Source of the DNA: Sphingobacterium sp.
GTDB lineage: Bacteria; Bacteroidota; Bacteroidia; Sphingobacteriales; Sphingobacteriaceae
Length of the DNA stretch: 47,144 nt
Assembly (NCBI GenBank): GCA_029239355.1
Contig: JAQZAZ010000027.1
Location: 1-47,144 of the forward strand
Direction of reading: 5' to 3'
Numbering within the stretch: position 1 is the first letter of the stretch; every line of letters starts with the position of its first letter. A model generated the notes under the pieces. That model did no database searches, had not been told where the DNA came from, and saw nothing but the letters and a program-made list of their open reading frames with translations. Position numbers and translations under genes: made by a program. This document shows, one piece after another, positions 37,829-45,961 of the stretch.

Positions 37829-38581
37829 TTATTTTTGAGCACTAAGGCGAAACCATTCTTCAAAGGTTAGCTTACCCAATTTTGCATCCACCGAAGGCAC
37901 TAAAGTTAATTCTTCCAAGGGCGCACCAAAATATAAGGCATCCTTACTTCCAACAACTTTTTTTGGATTTTCTGTTTTGACCAAATATTGTTGCACTAGA
38001 CCCGCAAGTTCAAATTGTTCGGGGCCACCAATTTCCACGATTCCATTAATAGGCTGGCCAAGTGCGAATTCGGCAACAAAAGAAGAAACATCCTCAGCTG
38101 CGATCGGTTGTATTTTAGCGGTCGACAGATTGATCACATCTCCGTCCTGTGCAGAAGCAACGATGCCTCCTAAAAATTCCAAAAATTGCGTTGAATGAAT
38201 GATCGTGTAGGGAATGCCTGATTTGACAATAAGATCTTCCTGTACTTGCTTCGCCCTAAAATATCCACTCGCCTGCAGACGGCTCGTACCAACAACAGAC
38301 AGTGCAATATGGTGTTTAACTCCAGCATTAATTTCGGCTGCCAACAAATTTTTCCCAGAAGTCTCAAAAAATTCCATCACATCCTTGTCCGCAAATGATG
38401 GTGAATTGGCTAGATCAATCACCACTTCGGCTCCGTTCACAGCTTCTGCTAAACCTTCGCCCGTAATGGTATTTATACCTGTATTAGGTGATGCTGCAAT
38501 GACTTCATGCCCCAGTGCTCTCAACTTAGCAACAGTTTTTGTTCCGATCAATCCTGTGCCTCCAATAACTAAAATCTTCAT
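37829..38581 (-). CDS. NAD(P)-binding Rossmann-fold protein (NmrA/atypical SDR type)
   Basis: About 250 residues from ATG 38581, which puts the dinucleotide-binding motif right at the N-terminus (MKILVIGGTGLIGTKTV). The middle shows the atypical SDR pattern (VVIDLANSP, HHIALSVVGTSRL, YFRAKQVQEDLI with the Tyr/Lys region altered, PYTIIHSTQF), and the end is variable (FEEWFRLS). Such proteins are NAD(P)H sensors or quinone/disulfide reductases. It is the first gene of the minus-strand run that continues with cytochrome b, the sigma54-type regulator and the bestrophin. Confidence 0.85.
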   Translation of the reverse strand: MKILVIGGTGLIGTKTVAKLRALGHEVIAASPNTGINTITGEGLAEAVNGAEVVIDLANSPSFADKDVMEFFETSGKNLLAAEINAGVKHHIALSVVGTSRLQASGYFRAKQVQEDLIVKSGIPYTIIHSTQFLEFLGGIVASAQDGDVINLSTAKIQPIAAEDVSSFVAEFALGQPINGIVEIGGPEQFELAGLVQQYLVKTENPKKVVGSKDALYFGAPLEELTLVPSVDAKLGKLTFEEWFRLSAQK

Positions 38582-38709
38582 GTTTTTAAATTTAAAGTTT
38601 ATCAATTCTTTGTATATCGCGACAGAAACAACAGTGAGGCCAAAAGAAATAACTCTTTAATAATCAGATTTTTAAAAAATAACAGCAATTTAATAATTCC
38701 TGAAATAAA

Positions 38710-38744
38710 GTGATATCACCCGGATGATCACTATATATCGTGAT
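38710..38744. promoter_or_regulatory. pair of short palindromes upstream of the NAD(P)-binding gene
   Basis: A perfect palindrome GTGATATCAC (38710-38719) is followed by ATCAC (38727-38731) and GTGAT (38740-38744), an inverted repeat using the same half-site. Repeated ATCAC/GTGAT half-sites suggest a protein-binding region. It lies about 130 nt before the start at 38581. Confidence 0.3.
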
Positions 38745-38763
38745 TCTGCGCTTTTCATTGCGT

Positions 38764-38892
38764 TTAAGAAATAGAGATCCCACCATCCACTGGTATAATA
38801 ATGCCTGTTGTCCATTTGGAATCTAAGATAGATATGACTACAGAAACAATGTCTTCAACATTTCCCCTACGCTGCAAAGGAATTTGTTTCTT
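38764..38892 (-). pseudogene. C-terminal remnant of a short-chain dehydrogenase (SDR)
   Basis: Forty-two codons on the minus strand between an in-frame stop (38895-38893) and the terminal stop (38766-38764) read as the last part of a classical SDR: IPLQRRGNVEDIVSVV, then LDSKWTTGIIIPVDGG, matching the PLGRxGxPEDIA and TGxxixVDGG signatures. The cofactor and catalytic parts are gone. It abuts, within about 20 nt, a second gene remnant that runs the other way, which suggests that one deletion removed both 5' halves. Confidence 0.7.
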
Positions 38893-38913
38893 TTAAACGT
38901 CTAGAATGGCTAG

Positions 38914-39309
38914 AATTGTCTCTTCGTCGTAATGAACCCTCTTAAAATGGATCTAGTAGCTCGTTTAGGTGAAAACTGGTATTGTAGGTTAACCGCTGAT
39001 AGTTTGTTTAAAATTGCCAAAACAAGAGATTCAACAGGAATAGGGATTGGCCTTGATCCTTTGGCTTCGGAGGTTAAAAATTCCAGTGTATTAACCGGGA
39101 ATGATTTAGGGCTATTGGCCCTGGTTAATACGCTGCCATCCATTGACGACATAACAACCTTAAGCAAAACCGATGAAATGAAAGAACTGCTCAATGTTAC
39201 CATCGACAGCTGCACCAAACGCATACATTTAAAAGCGAAGCATCTGTTAGAAAACGGCCGGGTAATGGATGCATGGAAAGTATTGTTGATGGGGAGATCA
39301 CATGACTAA
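38914..39309 (+). pseudogene. C-terminal remnant, probably flavin reductase family
   Basis: The plus-strand frame opens after a stop at 38911 and continues about 130 codons to 39309. It reads MDLVARLGENWYCRL, then GIGIGLDPLASEVKNSS and VLTGNDLGLLALVNTLPS, which I take for the C-terminal extension of Bacteroidota flavin-reductase-like proteins, from memory and not by search. The N-terminal FMN-binding barrel is absent. The ATG at 38932 could still start a short protein, but the lack of the catalytic domain and the neighbouring broken SDR argue for a remnant. Confidence 0.5.
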
Positions 39310-39416
39310 TGTCTCCCTTTGTCAGTCTCATTACAATCTTCAACCTTAACAGCACCTCATGTCGGTGTGATTTCGGACCATAATCTCGCCATATACAATA
39401 TGTTTTACAGTTTATA

Positions 39417-40337
39417 TTATTGGGCCGAGGTTATGCTTAGCATTAGGCTTCGCAGATCCTGTTGTATGGATCTTATAGTCGCCTGCAATTCATTGTGCAT
39501 ATTAGCTAGATCATGTAGTTCTTCGGCTGCAAAGACGCCACCATCCCCAAAATACAATTTCTCAAGGGGACTATTCTGCTGGTCGTCCAAGCCATATTGC
39601 AACCAGCGTTGCCGGGTTGTTTCCACTAGGGATAGGTTTAATGAGTTACTAAACCTCTTCTCAGATAAGATTCCCCAGATCGAACTTGGATAAATCTGTG
39701 AATTGTTGTTTTGATACCAGATACTCTCAAGCATATTGCGCTGAAGGCTCATCTTAATCCTTTTTCCTTTTGGATTTAACGTCATAAATCCTAGTACTGC
39801 TGTACCCAAACCACCAGCAATGCTCAATCCGTTGTTAAGATTGTTGTTTTGGACCGTAGTTGCAGTAACCGCAGTTACTGCGCCTAAGAGAATGGAAGCT
39901 ACTGTAAGTCTAGTTTGCTTTTTTGCATTGAGCTCGTCAATATATCCAGCGAGCTTATCAATGCGTTCTCCATTGCAATCGAGTTCAGCTGCAATCGCGT
40001 TCAATTCTGATTCGAATAACATATATTTTTCAGTCATCGTTTGTTTGGCCGACAGTCTTTGTATAGAATATTTAGGACTGTTTAAATAGTTAAGCGCCGG
40101 TTGTGCTAAATTAAGGTATTTAATCAGCACAAAATCATGGGCTGAGAAATGTTTTAGCAACAGGATACTGTCAAAAGGTGAAATTTGTTGAATGGGGATC
40201 GATTGATAGGTGACGTTTGGTGCACAATAGTTTTTCGTCAACGTCTGTACCTGAACAGTGTTTATCAATGAAGAGCAACTAGTCAGAAGCAGCGATGAAA
40301 AACAAAGTAAGTAGTTGAGGAAAAGAAATATTTTCAT
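39417..40337 (-). CDS. lipoprotein with internal hydrophobic hairpin, unknown function
   Basis: The 306-residue protein has a lipoprotein signal (SSLLLTSC, Cys21), a helical middle (about 95-140, rich in Glu, Lys and Ala, perhaps coiled coil), then two Ala/Gly-rich hydrophobic stretches at about 145-162 (LTVASILLGAVTAVTATT) and 172-187 (IAGGLGTAVLGFMTL) split by an Asn-rich turn (NNNLNNG). The C-terminal part is again helical (ELHDLANMHNELQATI). The glycine-rich hairpin recalls membrane-inserting segments, but I do not recognise the family. It reads away from the TIG lipoprotein pair, with a 379-nt gap between. Confidence 0.7.
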   Translation of the reverse strand: MKIFLFLNYLLCFSSLLLTSCSSLINTVQVQTLTKNYCAPNVTYQSIPIQQISPFDSILLLKHFSAHDFVLIKYLNLAQPALNYLNSPKYSIQRLSAKQTMTEKYMLFESELNAIAAELDCNGERIDKLAGYIDELNAKKQTRLTVASILLGAVTAVTATTVQNNNLNNGLSIAGGLGTAVLGFMTLNPKGKRIKMSLQRNMLESIWYQNNNSQIYPSSIWGILSEKRFSNSLNLSLVETTRQRWLQYGLDDQQNSPLEKLYFGDGGVFAAEELHDLANMHNELQATIRSIQQDLRSLMLSITSAQ

Positions 40338-40641
40338 AATCAGGGTCTAAATCTTGCTCCAATAACAACAGTCCATTAAAAAAGTTTTTTGGATAGCTCA
40401 TCAACCTAATTCATTGGCTTGATTGAAGCGCGTGAATTGGATTTTCAATGGATAATCCTTCCAGCTCAGCGATGTAATACTGGATATCAGTCATATAACC
40501 TGATGAGGCTTAGCATATTTTTCATAAGTCCTGAGTTATAAAATCAGAGGCTATTCGCATTTAAGTTAATAATTGACTTTTCTTTCGCTGGAAGTAATCA
40601 TAAGTAGATTTCAAGAATAAATGAGTAGCCAACCATTTTTC
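40338..40641. other. gap with a possible gene-end remnant
   Basis: No intact gene. On the minus strand a 27-codon frame from ATG 40494 to a stop at 40411 reads MTDIQYYIAELEGLSIENPI, and a shift of one base near its end would continue as FNQANELG before another stop. It is protein-like but too short to assign; it may be a decayed gene end. A promoter for the lipoprotein at 39417-40337 should also be here but I could not place it. Confidence 0.3.
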
Positions 40642-40670
40642 TCTAGTTTCCAAACTAGAAAATATCTTTG
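40642..40670 (+). promoter_or_regulatory. promoter with adjacent perfect palindrome (TIG operon)
   Basis: TCTAGTTT (40642-40649) and AAACTAGA (40652-40659) form a perfect inverted repeat with a 2-nt spacer, four bases before a -7 match TATCTTTG (40663-40670). The repeat covers the place between -33 and -7 and would block or recruit polymerase when bound. The ATG of the first TIG lipoprotein is 47 nt beyond the -7 element. Confidence 0.5.
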
Positions 40671-40716
40671 ATATAAGATTCCCATAAAGTATCTTTACAT
40701 CCATGTTAACCCTTTT

Positions 40717-42408
40717 ATGAAAAAATTTTATATCCTTTGGCTAGTATCATTGTGCTTTCTTTTTTCCTGTAAAAAAGTGGAAAAAGTCGTTGAAACAATA
40801 CCTGATACCAACCCCATTACTATTGAAACACTGATTAATGACAATGCGAATGAGTCGACAATTACATTTTCAGGTCGCATATTATACCTGAATGATGAAA
40901 TCATTATTGATCATGGCTTTGTAGTGGAATGCCAAAAATATTATGATACTTCAATAAAAGAACTAGTCTACTCCTTGGGCACAAAGGCAACAACGGGCAA
41001 AATTACACATACTATTCAAACTCCAAACGAAATCCTAAATTCGAACTCGGTCAGATATTACTATTATATCAAGACTGATAAGGGTGTCTACAAGGGGAAA
41101 ACAACAGATGTATTGTTTTATTGGCATAACATCGAATATAGAGATGATATCATCGCGTCTCCAGGTGATAAAATTTCCATCAATGGAAATTTTGAAAAGC
41201 TTAAGGATAATTACACACTGAATATTAATGAGGATAACAATAGACAAGAAATTCCCTTTACACTGAGCAAAGACCTTAAAATCTTAGTCTTTCAGTTACC
41301 TGCTAATCTGACGCATGGAAGTCGCTTGAGTTTCATCCTACAAAATAAAACACACCCGTCTGGACTGTATCGAAGCTCATTGTTAGCAAATATAAAAATA
41401 ACAGGCAAGTTGAATGAACCTGCCAACTTCAATTTTATGTACAGTGATAAAATTATGTTTACCGGTCCGGGTATCAATCTGTCTATGAAAGAACCTTTCT
41501 ATATCTTATTCGGCAACCGGTCGTTTAAGTACGAACCTGAAATGAATTTGATTAATTTAACTTACGGACAGCCAGCAGATAAGTATAGAATCGGCTATTT
41601 CAATGGAAAAGATACCGTCATTTTTAGTCAAAAGATTCAAATTAAACAGCCCCTCTCCAACGCGCTGTATTTTAATGATACTGAATTTCATCCTGGAAAT
41701 ATAGGGACTTTCTCTGGAGTGGATTTCTCAGCATTCGGACAACAAGATCTAACGACTTATAAGGTAGGCAACAAAAATGCGTACGTCAGTTCTAATTGGA
41801 CGGGTATACATAAACTGACTATCGGAGATCTTCCGGAAGGTGAATATGCACTTTCGGCAAGCAGTCCTTTTTTTACATTTACGAGTCAGGCAAAATTAAG
41901 AGTCAAAAAATTGCAGGTAACGAGTATTGAACAAAATAAAGGCTACTATGGAAACCTTGTTAGAATCAATGGCAACTTTAGGCCAAACGCCTCCTATCAG
42001 GTTAAATTGGGTACGCAAGATGCTTCACTTGTTTCGATACAAAATGGTCAGCTGAGTATCGCTATCCCGCCAATTGCCTCTGGGATTTATCCCATTTCTG
42101 TAGGATATCACGGAAGTGAGGGCAAGGAATATATGACCAAAACAAATCTGAACTTCGAAGTTTTAACTCCAGTATTTACGGATTTCTACCCCAAAAAGGG
42201 AAAAGCGGGTGACCAGATCACCCTTGTAGGCCGAGGGATTTATTATGGTTTTATCTATTTTGGTGGCAGGCTGGTGTGGCGGCAATCAGGGGAAGAGGAA
42301 ATCAAATTTACCATCCCTTGGGATATCACCTATAAGGGTAAGATAGAAATCAATCTTCTTTTTGGTGATAAATGGATAAAGGGTAAGGAAACATTTGAAT
42401 TAATTTAA
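40717..42408 (+). CDS. IPT/TIG-type lipoprotein, first of a tandem pair
   Basis: The 563-residue protein has a lipoprotein signal (LCFLFSC, Cys18, then KKVEKVVE). The mature chain is almost wholly beta: an N-terminal fibronectin/Ig-like domain (about 35-130, ending GVYKGKTTDVLF), several further beta domains, one starting ASPGDKISINGNF (about 150), and a clear IPT/TIG domain at the end (FTDFYPKKGKAGDQITLVGR, about 487-563). TIG domains are found in surface-binding and SusE/SusF-like accessory lipoproteins. No SusC/SusD gene is adjacent. It shares its domain order with the protein encoded 15 nt downstream, so they arose by duplication and are cotranscribed. Confidence 0.85.
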   Translation: MKKFYILWLVSLCFLFSCKKVEKVVETIPDTNPITIETLINDNANESTITFSGRILYLNDEIIIDHGFVVECQKYYDTSIKELVYSLGTKATTGKITHTIQTPNEILNSNSVRYYYYIKTDKGVYKGKTTDVLFYWHNIEYRDDIIASPGDKISINGNFEKLKDNYTLNINEDNNRQEIPFTLSKDLKILVFQLPANLTHGSRLSFILQNKTHPSGLYRSSLLANIKITGKLNEPANFNFMYSDKIMFTGPGINLSMKEPFYILFGNRSFKYEPEMNLINLTYGQPADKYRIGYFNGKDTVIFSQKIQIKQPLSNALYFNDTEFHPGNIGTFSGVDFSAFGQQDLTTYKVGNKNAYVSSNWTGIHKLTIGDLPEGEYALSASSPFFTFTSQAKLRVKKLQVTSIEQNKGYYGNLVRINGNFRPNASYQVKLGTQDASLVSIQNGQLSIAIPPIASGIYPISVGYHGSEGKEYMTKTNLNFEVLTPVFTDFYPKKGKAGDQITLVGRGIYYGFIYFGGRLVWRQSGEEEIKFTIPWDITYKGKIEINLLFGDKWIKGKETFELI

Positions 42409-42423
42409 CATTTTAACAGAGAT

Positions 42424-44169
42424 ATGCGCCGCTATATAAATCAGCCCAATATATTATTTTTTGTCATGGTATCCTGCCTCGCCCTATTCACTGTTGCCTG
42501 CAAGAAAGTGCAAGAGATAGAATATGTGCAATCTGCAGAAGAGAAAATCGTTGTAAAGACAGGACATATGGACGCACTCAGCAAAAAAAGCGTTACCTTA
42601 TTTGGTCAAATAGATTCAATAGCGGATCAGAAAGTAATCAGTTATGGTTTCATTGTCAAAACTATAGATCAGTACGCTGTCGAAAGGAAGGAACAGGAGA
42701 TAGAAGTCGGTAAAAATACTGTAGGTCCTACAATCAAATTTACGTATCAACCAAATGAGCCCTTCGATGTAGATCTTAAATATACATACAGCTTTTACGT
42801 AAGAACTGAAAAAGGGTACTATAAAGGTGAATTTAATTCATTTCAGATCGGTGGTTTTGCGATTGCCCCGATCAAAAAGGCAAAGGTAAAACCCGGTGAA
42901 GAACTTGTGGTTAATGGCGATTTTAAGCTGATAGACAAAAATTATAAATTTTTCGTTTATCTCGCTGATGCCGAATCCAACGCAAGCCAAAGCTTGGAAA
43001 CGCCCTACACATTGGCGCCAGATAAAAAATCGATCCGTTTTCAGGTACCGAAAATGAACGGCTTATATCATGGACAGGAAATCAGCTTTTCATTTAAACG
43101 CAGAGAGTATCCTTATGGTGACTTTTATTATAATATTGCTCAAGTAAATATTCTGGGTCAGCTACTTCCGCCTGTCATAAAAAGTTTTAAACCCATGGAC
43201 GTGATGGAAATCGTCGGGCTTAACCTCCCCGATTACCGTCACCTGAAAGACGACTTTAAAATTATACTAGGGGATCTACTGATTCCATTCACTAATCAGC
43301 TTCAATTTAATCAGATAGAAAATCTAAAGGGGTCGCGCTTCAAATTCGGTTATACAAATGGAGTGGACACTGTAATTTTCAAAGAGGAAATCATGTTTTA
43401 CGTCCCGGACTTGGCCCAAGCAACCGTTGAACAGTCTTTTGTTCATCCCGGAGCGAAATGTATAATCCAATGGCCGGGATTCTGGGATTTCCAATCTGGA
43501 ATGTTCCTAGACTATACATTTGGAAATCTACCTGTAGAACCTTGGCTGACTGGAAATGAATCCTTTATTTTTGAAGTGGGTGATTTAAAAGAAGGCAGCT
43601 ATTCCTTTAAGCTCAAAAACAGATTTTATGACATCACTCTACCTCAAATAATTAAGGTCAAGAATTTCAATTGGGTATCAAGTGATAAAACCAACGCATA
43701 TGAAGGCGAGCGGATTACCCTTTATGGAAATTTTTCAAAGGGGAATATGTACAGCCTACTGGGTAGCAACAATATCTATTGGGACGCCGTATGTGAAAGG
43801 GATGGAGAAGCCTCCTTTACATGGTTTTTGTCAAACTTCGAATCTAACAAAATCAGTATAGGTTATCAAAACTCGGCAGGAGCCTATACATTCAGCGACA
43901 AAAAACTCGAAATCAATCCAATGGGAATCACCTTAGATAGTTTTTCCCCCTCAAATGGGCTACCGGGAACATTAATCCGTGTTAAAGGTAAGAGTATAAA
44001 ATATGCACAAAAAATCCGTTTTGGTGACTTTGAAATTGTACCAATACCAGTCAGTGCCGATGAAATCATGTTTACAGCACCAATGATGGCAAGCAAAGGA
44101 AAATTTAGAATATCAGCTGAAGCTGCTAACAAAATCTATCAATCAGATTCTTATTTTGAGCTATTATAG
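42424..44169 (+). CDS. IPT/TIG-type lipoprotein, second of a tandem pair
   Basis: The 581-residue protein has a lipoprotein signal (ALFTVAC, Cys26, then KKVQEIEYV). Domain order repeats that of its neighbour: an N-terminal domain ending GYYKGEFNSFQI, a beta domain starting VKPGEELVVNGDF, a middle part with SFVHPGAKC, and an IPT/TIG domain at the end (LDSFSPSNGLPGTLIRVKGK, about 500-581). The matching segments (GVYKG and GYYKG; NGNFEKL and NGDFKLI; EFHPGNIG and SFVHPGAK) show paralogy with considerable divergence. A role in binding a surface ligand or partner receptor is likely for the family but unproven. The gene ends just before the NmrA remnant. Confidence 0.85.
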   Translation: MRRYINQPNILFFVMVSCLALFTVACKKVQEIEYVQSAEEKIVVKTGHMDALSKKSVTLFGQIDSIADQKVISYGFIVKTIDQYAVERKEQEIEVGKNTVGPTIKFTYQPNEPFDVDLKYTYSFYVRTEKGYYKGEFNSFQIGGFAIAPIKKAKVKPGEELVVNGDFKLIDKNYKFFVYLADAESNASQSLETPYTLAPDKKSIRFQVPKMNGLYHGQEISFSFKRREYPYGDFYYNIAQVNILGQLLPPVIKSFKPMDVMEIVGLNLPDYRHLKDDFKIILGDLLIPFTNQLQFNQIENLKGSRFKFGYTNGVDTVIFKEEIMFYVPDLAQATVEQSFVHPGAKCIIQWPGFWDFQSGMFLDYTFGNLPVEPWLTGNESFIFEVGDLKEGSYSFKLKNRFYDITLPQIIKVKNFNWVSSDKTNAYEGERITLYGNFSKGNMYSLLGSNNIYWDAVCERDGEASFTWFLSNFESNKISIGYQNSAGAYTFSDKKLEINPMGITLDSFSPSNGLPGTLIRVKGKSIKYAQKIRFGDFEIVPIPVSADEIMFTAPMMASKGKFRISAEAANKIYQSDSYFELL

Positions 44170-44198
44170 ATAAAATTTGGATATTTGGAATAAGACGA

Positions 44199-44580
44199 TT
44201 GTGCAGTTCATTTGATACGGGCATCTGTGTAGAATTTAGGCAACGGCGACCTACAAAAATGGTTGTGTTCAGCGGATTAAGTCCCGATAAGGTCGTCAAA
44301 GGAAGCTATTTATCATTCGCTGCTGAATTGAATAGTTTCAATGATGTTTTAGAAGCATTCAAAACTAACGGGATAAATTATAGTTCTAACTACGTTCCAG
44401 TAAATGTGTTTTACAGCTTTTTTGAAGGAGCAGGAGCAGTTGCTCAGCTGCTAAGCTTACTTCGAATCTTATTCATATATGGGGCCAAATTCAGACACTA
44501 AAATTCCAATGGCTAAAGAAATTGCAACGGACCCGTTTATTCTATTAAAAGATTGGATTAACTTAAACGTAGTACAATGA
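44199..44580 (+). pseudogene. NmrA-family NAD(P)-binding gene remnant with a frameshift
   Basis: One frame reads SPDKVVKGSYLSFAAELNSF, then NDVLEAFKTNGINYSS and FFEGAGAVAQLL, and stops at 44501 after shifting into nonsense (RILFIYGAKFRH). The next frame resumes exactly there as AYFESYSYMGPNSDTK, then AKEIATDPFILLKDWINLNV to a TGA at 44578-44580. Joined, they give the C-terminal half of an NmrA-like protein. One extra base near 44451-44454 (CTAAGC) explains the break. The N-terminal Rossmann part is missing: upstream is the end of the TIG gene. The 5' limit is uncertain, so 44199 is a bound; similarity becomes clear from about 44280. Confidence 0.65.
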
Positions 44581-44761
44581 GAAAATGATAAACGGTTATC
44601 TCATCGCCACATATGCCTAAGCTGATTTGCTCAATTTATTTCTAAGTAGGTCAATCCTGCCGGATTCATCCAATTCCCCCTTCCTATGGATACTCTAAGG
44701 GTAATCTTTCCAGCAATTTAATAGATACGCGATAGTATCTCAAGTATCTCATCTGAAAACA

Positions 44762-44788
44762 TACTTTTGAATTGACACTATTCAAAAG
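44762..44788 (+). promoter_or_regulatory. -7 element overlapped by an inverted repeat
   Basis: TACTTTTG (44762-44769) matches TAnnTTTG and overlaps CTTTTGAAT (44764-44772), which pairs with ATTCAAAAG (44780-44788), a perfect 9-bp inverted repeat with a 7-nt loop. The ATG of the small membrane protein is 51 nt beyond the repeat. This fits an operator that covers the promoter, or a leader hairpin. The rest of 44581-44838 has no gene. Confidence 0.4.
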
Positions 44789-44838
44789 AAACTTTTCCAA
44801 ACGAAGCTATACAAAAGTTGTTCTTTCTGAAAAAGCAT

Positions 44839-45072
44839 ATGGCACATTTAGAAGTAAAACCGAAAAGCAAAGCAAGTTGGTGGCTCTGGCTCCTGCTCGC
44901 AATTATCGCATTAGCACTAATCCTATTTTTTGTAAAACGCTATTACAGCGGTGAAAGAGCAAATGGATCTATACCTGACACAACCGTAAACTTAACAGCA
45001 GTTCAAGGAAATATCCTGGCTACAACGGTCCTTGACTGGAATTCAATTGATGTTAAAAGCATTCAATCTTAA
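44839..45072 (+). CDS. small single-helix membrane protein
   Basis: From ATG 44839 the protein has 77 residues: a basic N-terminus (MAHLEVKPKSKASWW), one strong membrane helix (WLWLLLAIIALALILFFV, about 15-33), a basic flank (KRYYSG) and a short polar tail (about 38-77) presumably outside the cytoplasm by the positive-inside rule. The frame is open back to TTG 44818 but the ATG suits the family. Position 76 nt upstream of a PRC-barrel gene suggests a cotranscribed stress or envelope pair. I know no function for it. Confidence 0.7.
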   Translation: MAHLEVKPKSKASWWLWLLLAIIALALILFFVKRYYSGERANGSIPDTTVNLTAVQGNILATTVLDWNSIDVKSIQS

Positions 45073-45148
45073 AAGTCGAATAGGAGGATAAGGATATCCG
45101 CTGTTGTTTTTCGGAACCAATAAAATTAATAATTAAAAAATTGAAGTT

Positions 45149-45880
45149 ATGGCATTAGAAGAAAAAAAATATGATCACTTGATTGAACTAGGTGGAAGCG
45201 ATTATGAAATTGTCGACGGAGAACCTGATATTAGAGGATGGAAAGTAAAGAATGAGGCTGGTCAATTGATCGGCGAGGTAAATGATCTGCTCTTCGATCC
45301 GCGCAGCCAACAAGTCCGTTATCTTATCGTCGGTCTCAACGATACAGATTTTGTCGTGGAAGAAGATAAGAAAATATTAGTTCCTATAGGTCTTGCTTCG
45401 CTTTATGACGGCAAACGGATCCAGGCAAGCAATGATGAAACCTACGTCACTCCGCCTGTCGAACCAATTAATCATAGCGTTATATTCACTGTTGACGAAA
45501 TTCCCACAGAAGAACCGGCAACCGATTATCTTTATAATCCTGCTGATGATGGCGAAGTCGTAATTATATCTGTCAACGCAGATCAGTTAATCCGACTTCC
45601 GGATTATCAAAAAGATCATGTCGGCCCGGATACGGAACTATCCATCCGACATGTTTTTGAAGGTACCGGCGACGTGGGCTTTGTAGTAAGCGCTAGCAGT
45701 TATGACAGTACTGAATTTTACAATCATTATCACTTTAGCGATGATACTTTCTACAGCAGAGGGCAGCAGACTAATAGTCTTCCGTCGGATCAGGCACTAC
45801 GTACCCGTAGAGTGGCTGCCAGATATGACAAAGGCACCGGCCATGAGCCGGGTACGCTAGACAATAATGATGAAGTCTAA
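45149..45880 (+). CDS. PRC-barrel domain protein
   Basis: The 243-residue soluble protein has one clear PRC-barrel domain at about 25-95 (DIRGWKVKNEAGQLIGEVND, LLFDPRSQQVRYLIVGL), then an acidic linker and a second beta-rich half (about 110-175) that may be a diverged copy (DGEVVIISVNADQLIRLP). The C-terminal 70 residues are polar and low in complexity (HYHFSDDTFYSRGQQ, GTGHEPGTLDNNDEV). PRC-barrel proteins of this type are often general stress proteins in soil and plant bacteria; the fold binds partners rather than catalysing. It is followed by a terminator. Confidence 0.88.
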   Translation: MALEEKKYDHLIELGGSDYEIVDGEPDIRGWKVKNEAGQLIGEVNDLLFDPRSQQVRYLIVGLNDTDFVVEEDKKILVPIGLASLYDGKRIQASNDETYVTPPVEPINHSVIFTVDEIPTEEPATDYLYNPADDGEVVIISVNADQLIRLPDYQKDHVGPDTELSIRHVFEGTGDVGFVVSASSYDSTEFYNHYHFSDDTFYSRGQQTNSLPSDQALRTRRVAARYDKGTGHEPGTLDNNDEV

Positions 45881-45899
45881 ACAATCATGCACACTTATA

Positions 45900-45936
45900 A
45901 ATCAGGCTTAGTAAAACAGCTTATGCAAGCCTGATT
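45900..45936 (+). terminator. terminator after the PRC-barrel gene
   Basis: AATCAGGCTT (45900-45909) and AAGCCTGATT (45927-45936) form a perfect 10-bp stem with a 17-nt loop, 20 nt after the stop. The T tract after it is weak (CCTGTTT), so termination may be partial. Confidence 0.6.
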
Positions 45937-45961
45937 CCTGTTTATTGCCTTGGACAAAGGA

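Noticed and set aside
38660..38700. Possible sigma54 promoter upstream of the NAD(P)-binding gene (GG...GC on the minus strand)
   Set aside because: The spacing between GG and GC is 12 nt instead of the required 10, and the flanking consensus is absent.
44199..44501. The 100-codon frame as an intact small gene
   Set aside because: It would start at TTG and ends in nonsense exactly where the NmrA similarity goes on in the next frame, so it is better read as part of a pseudogene.
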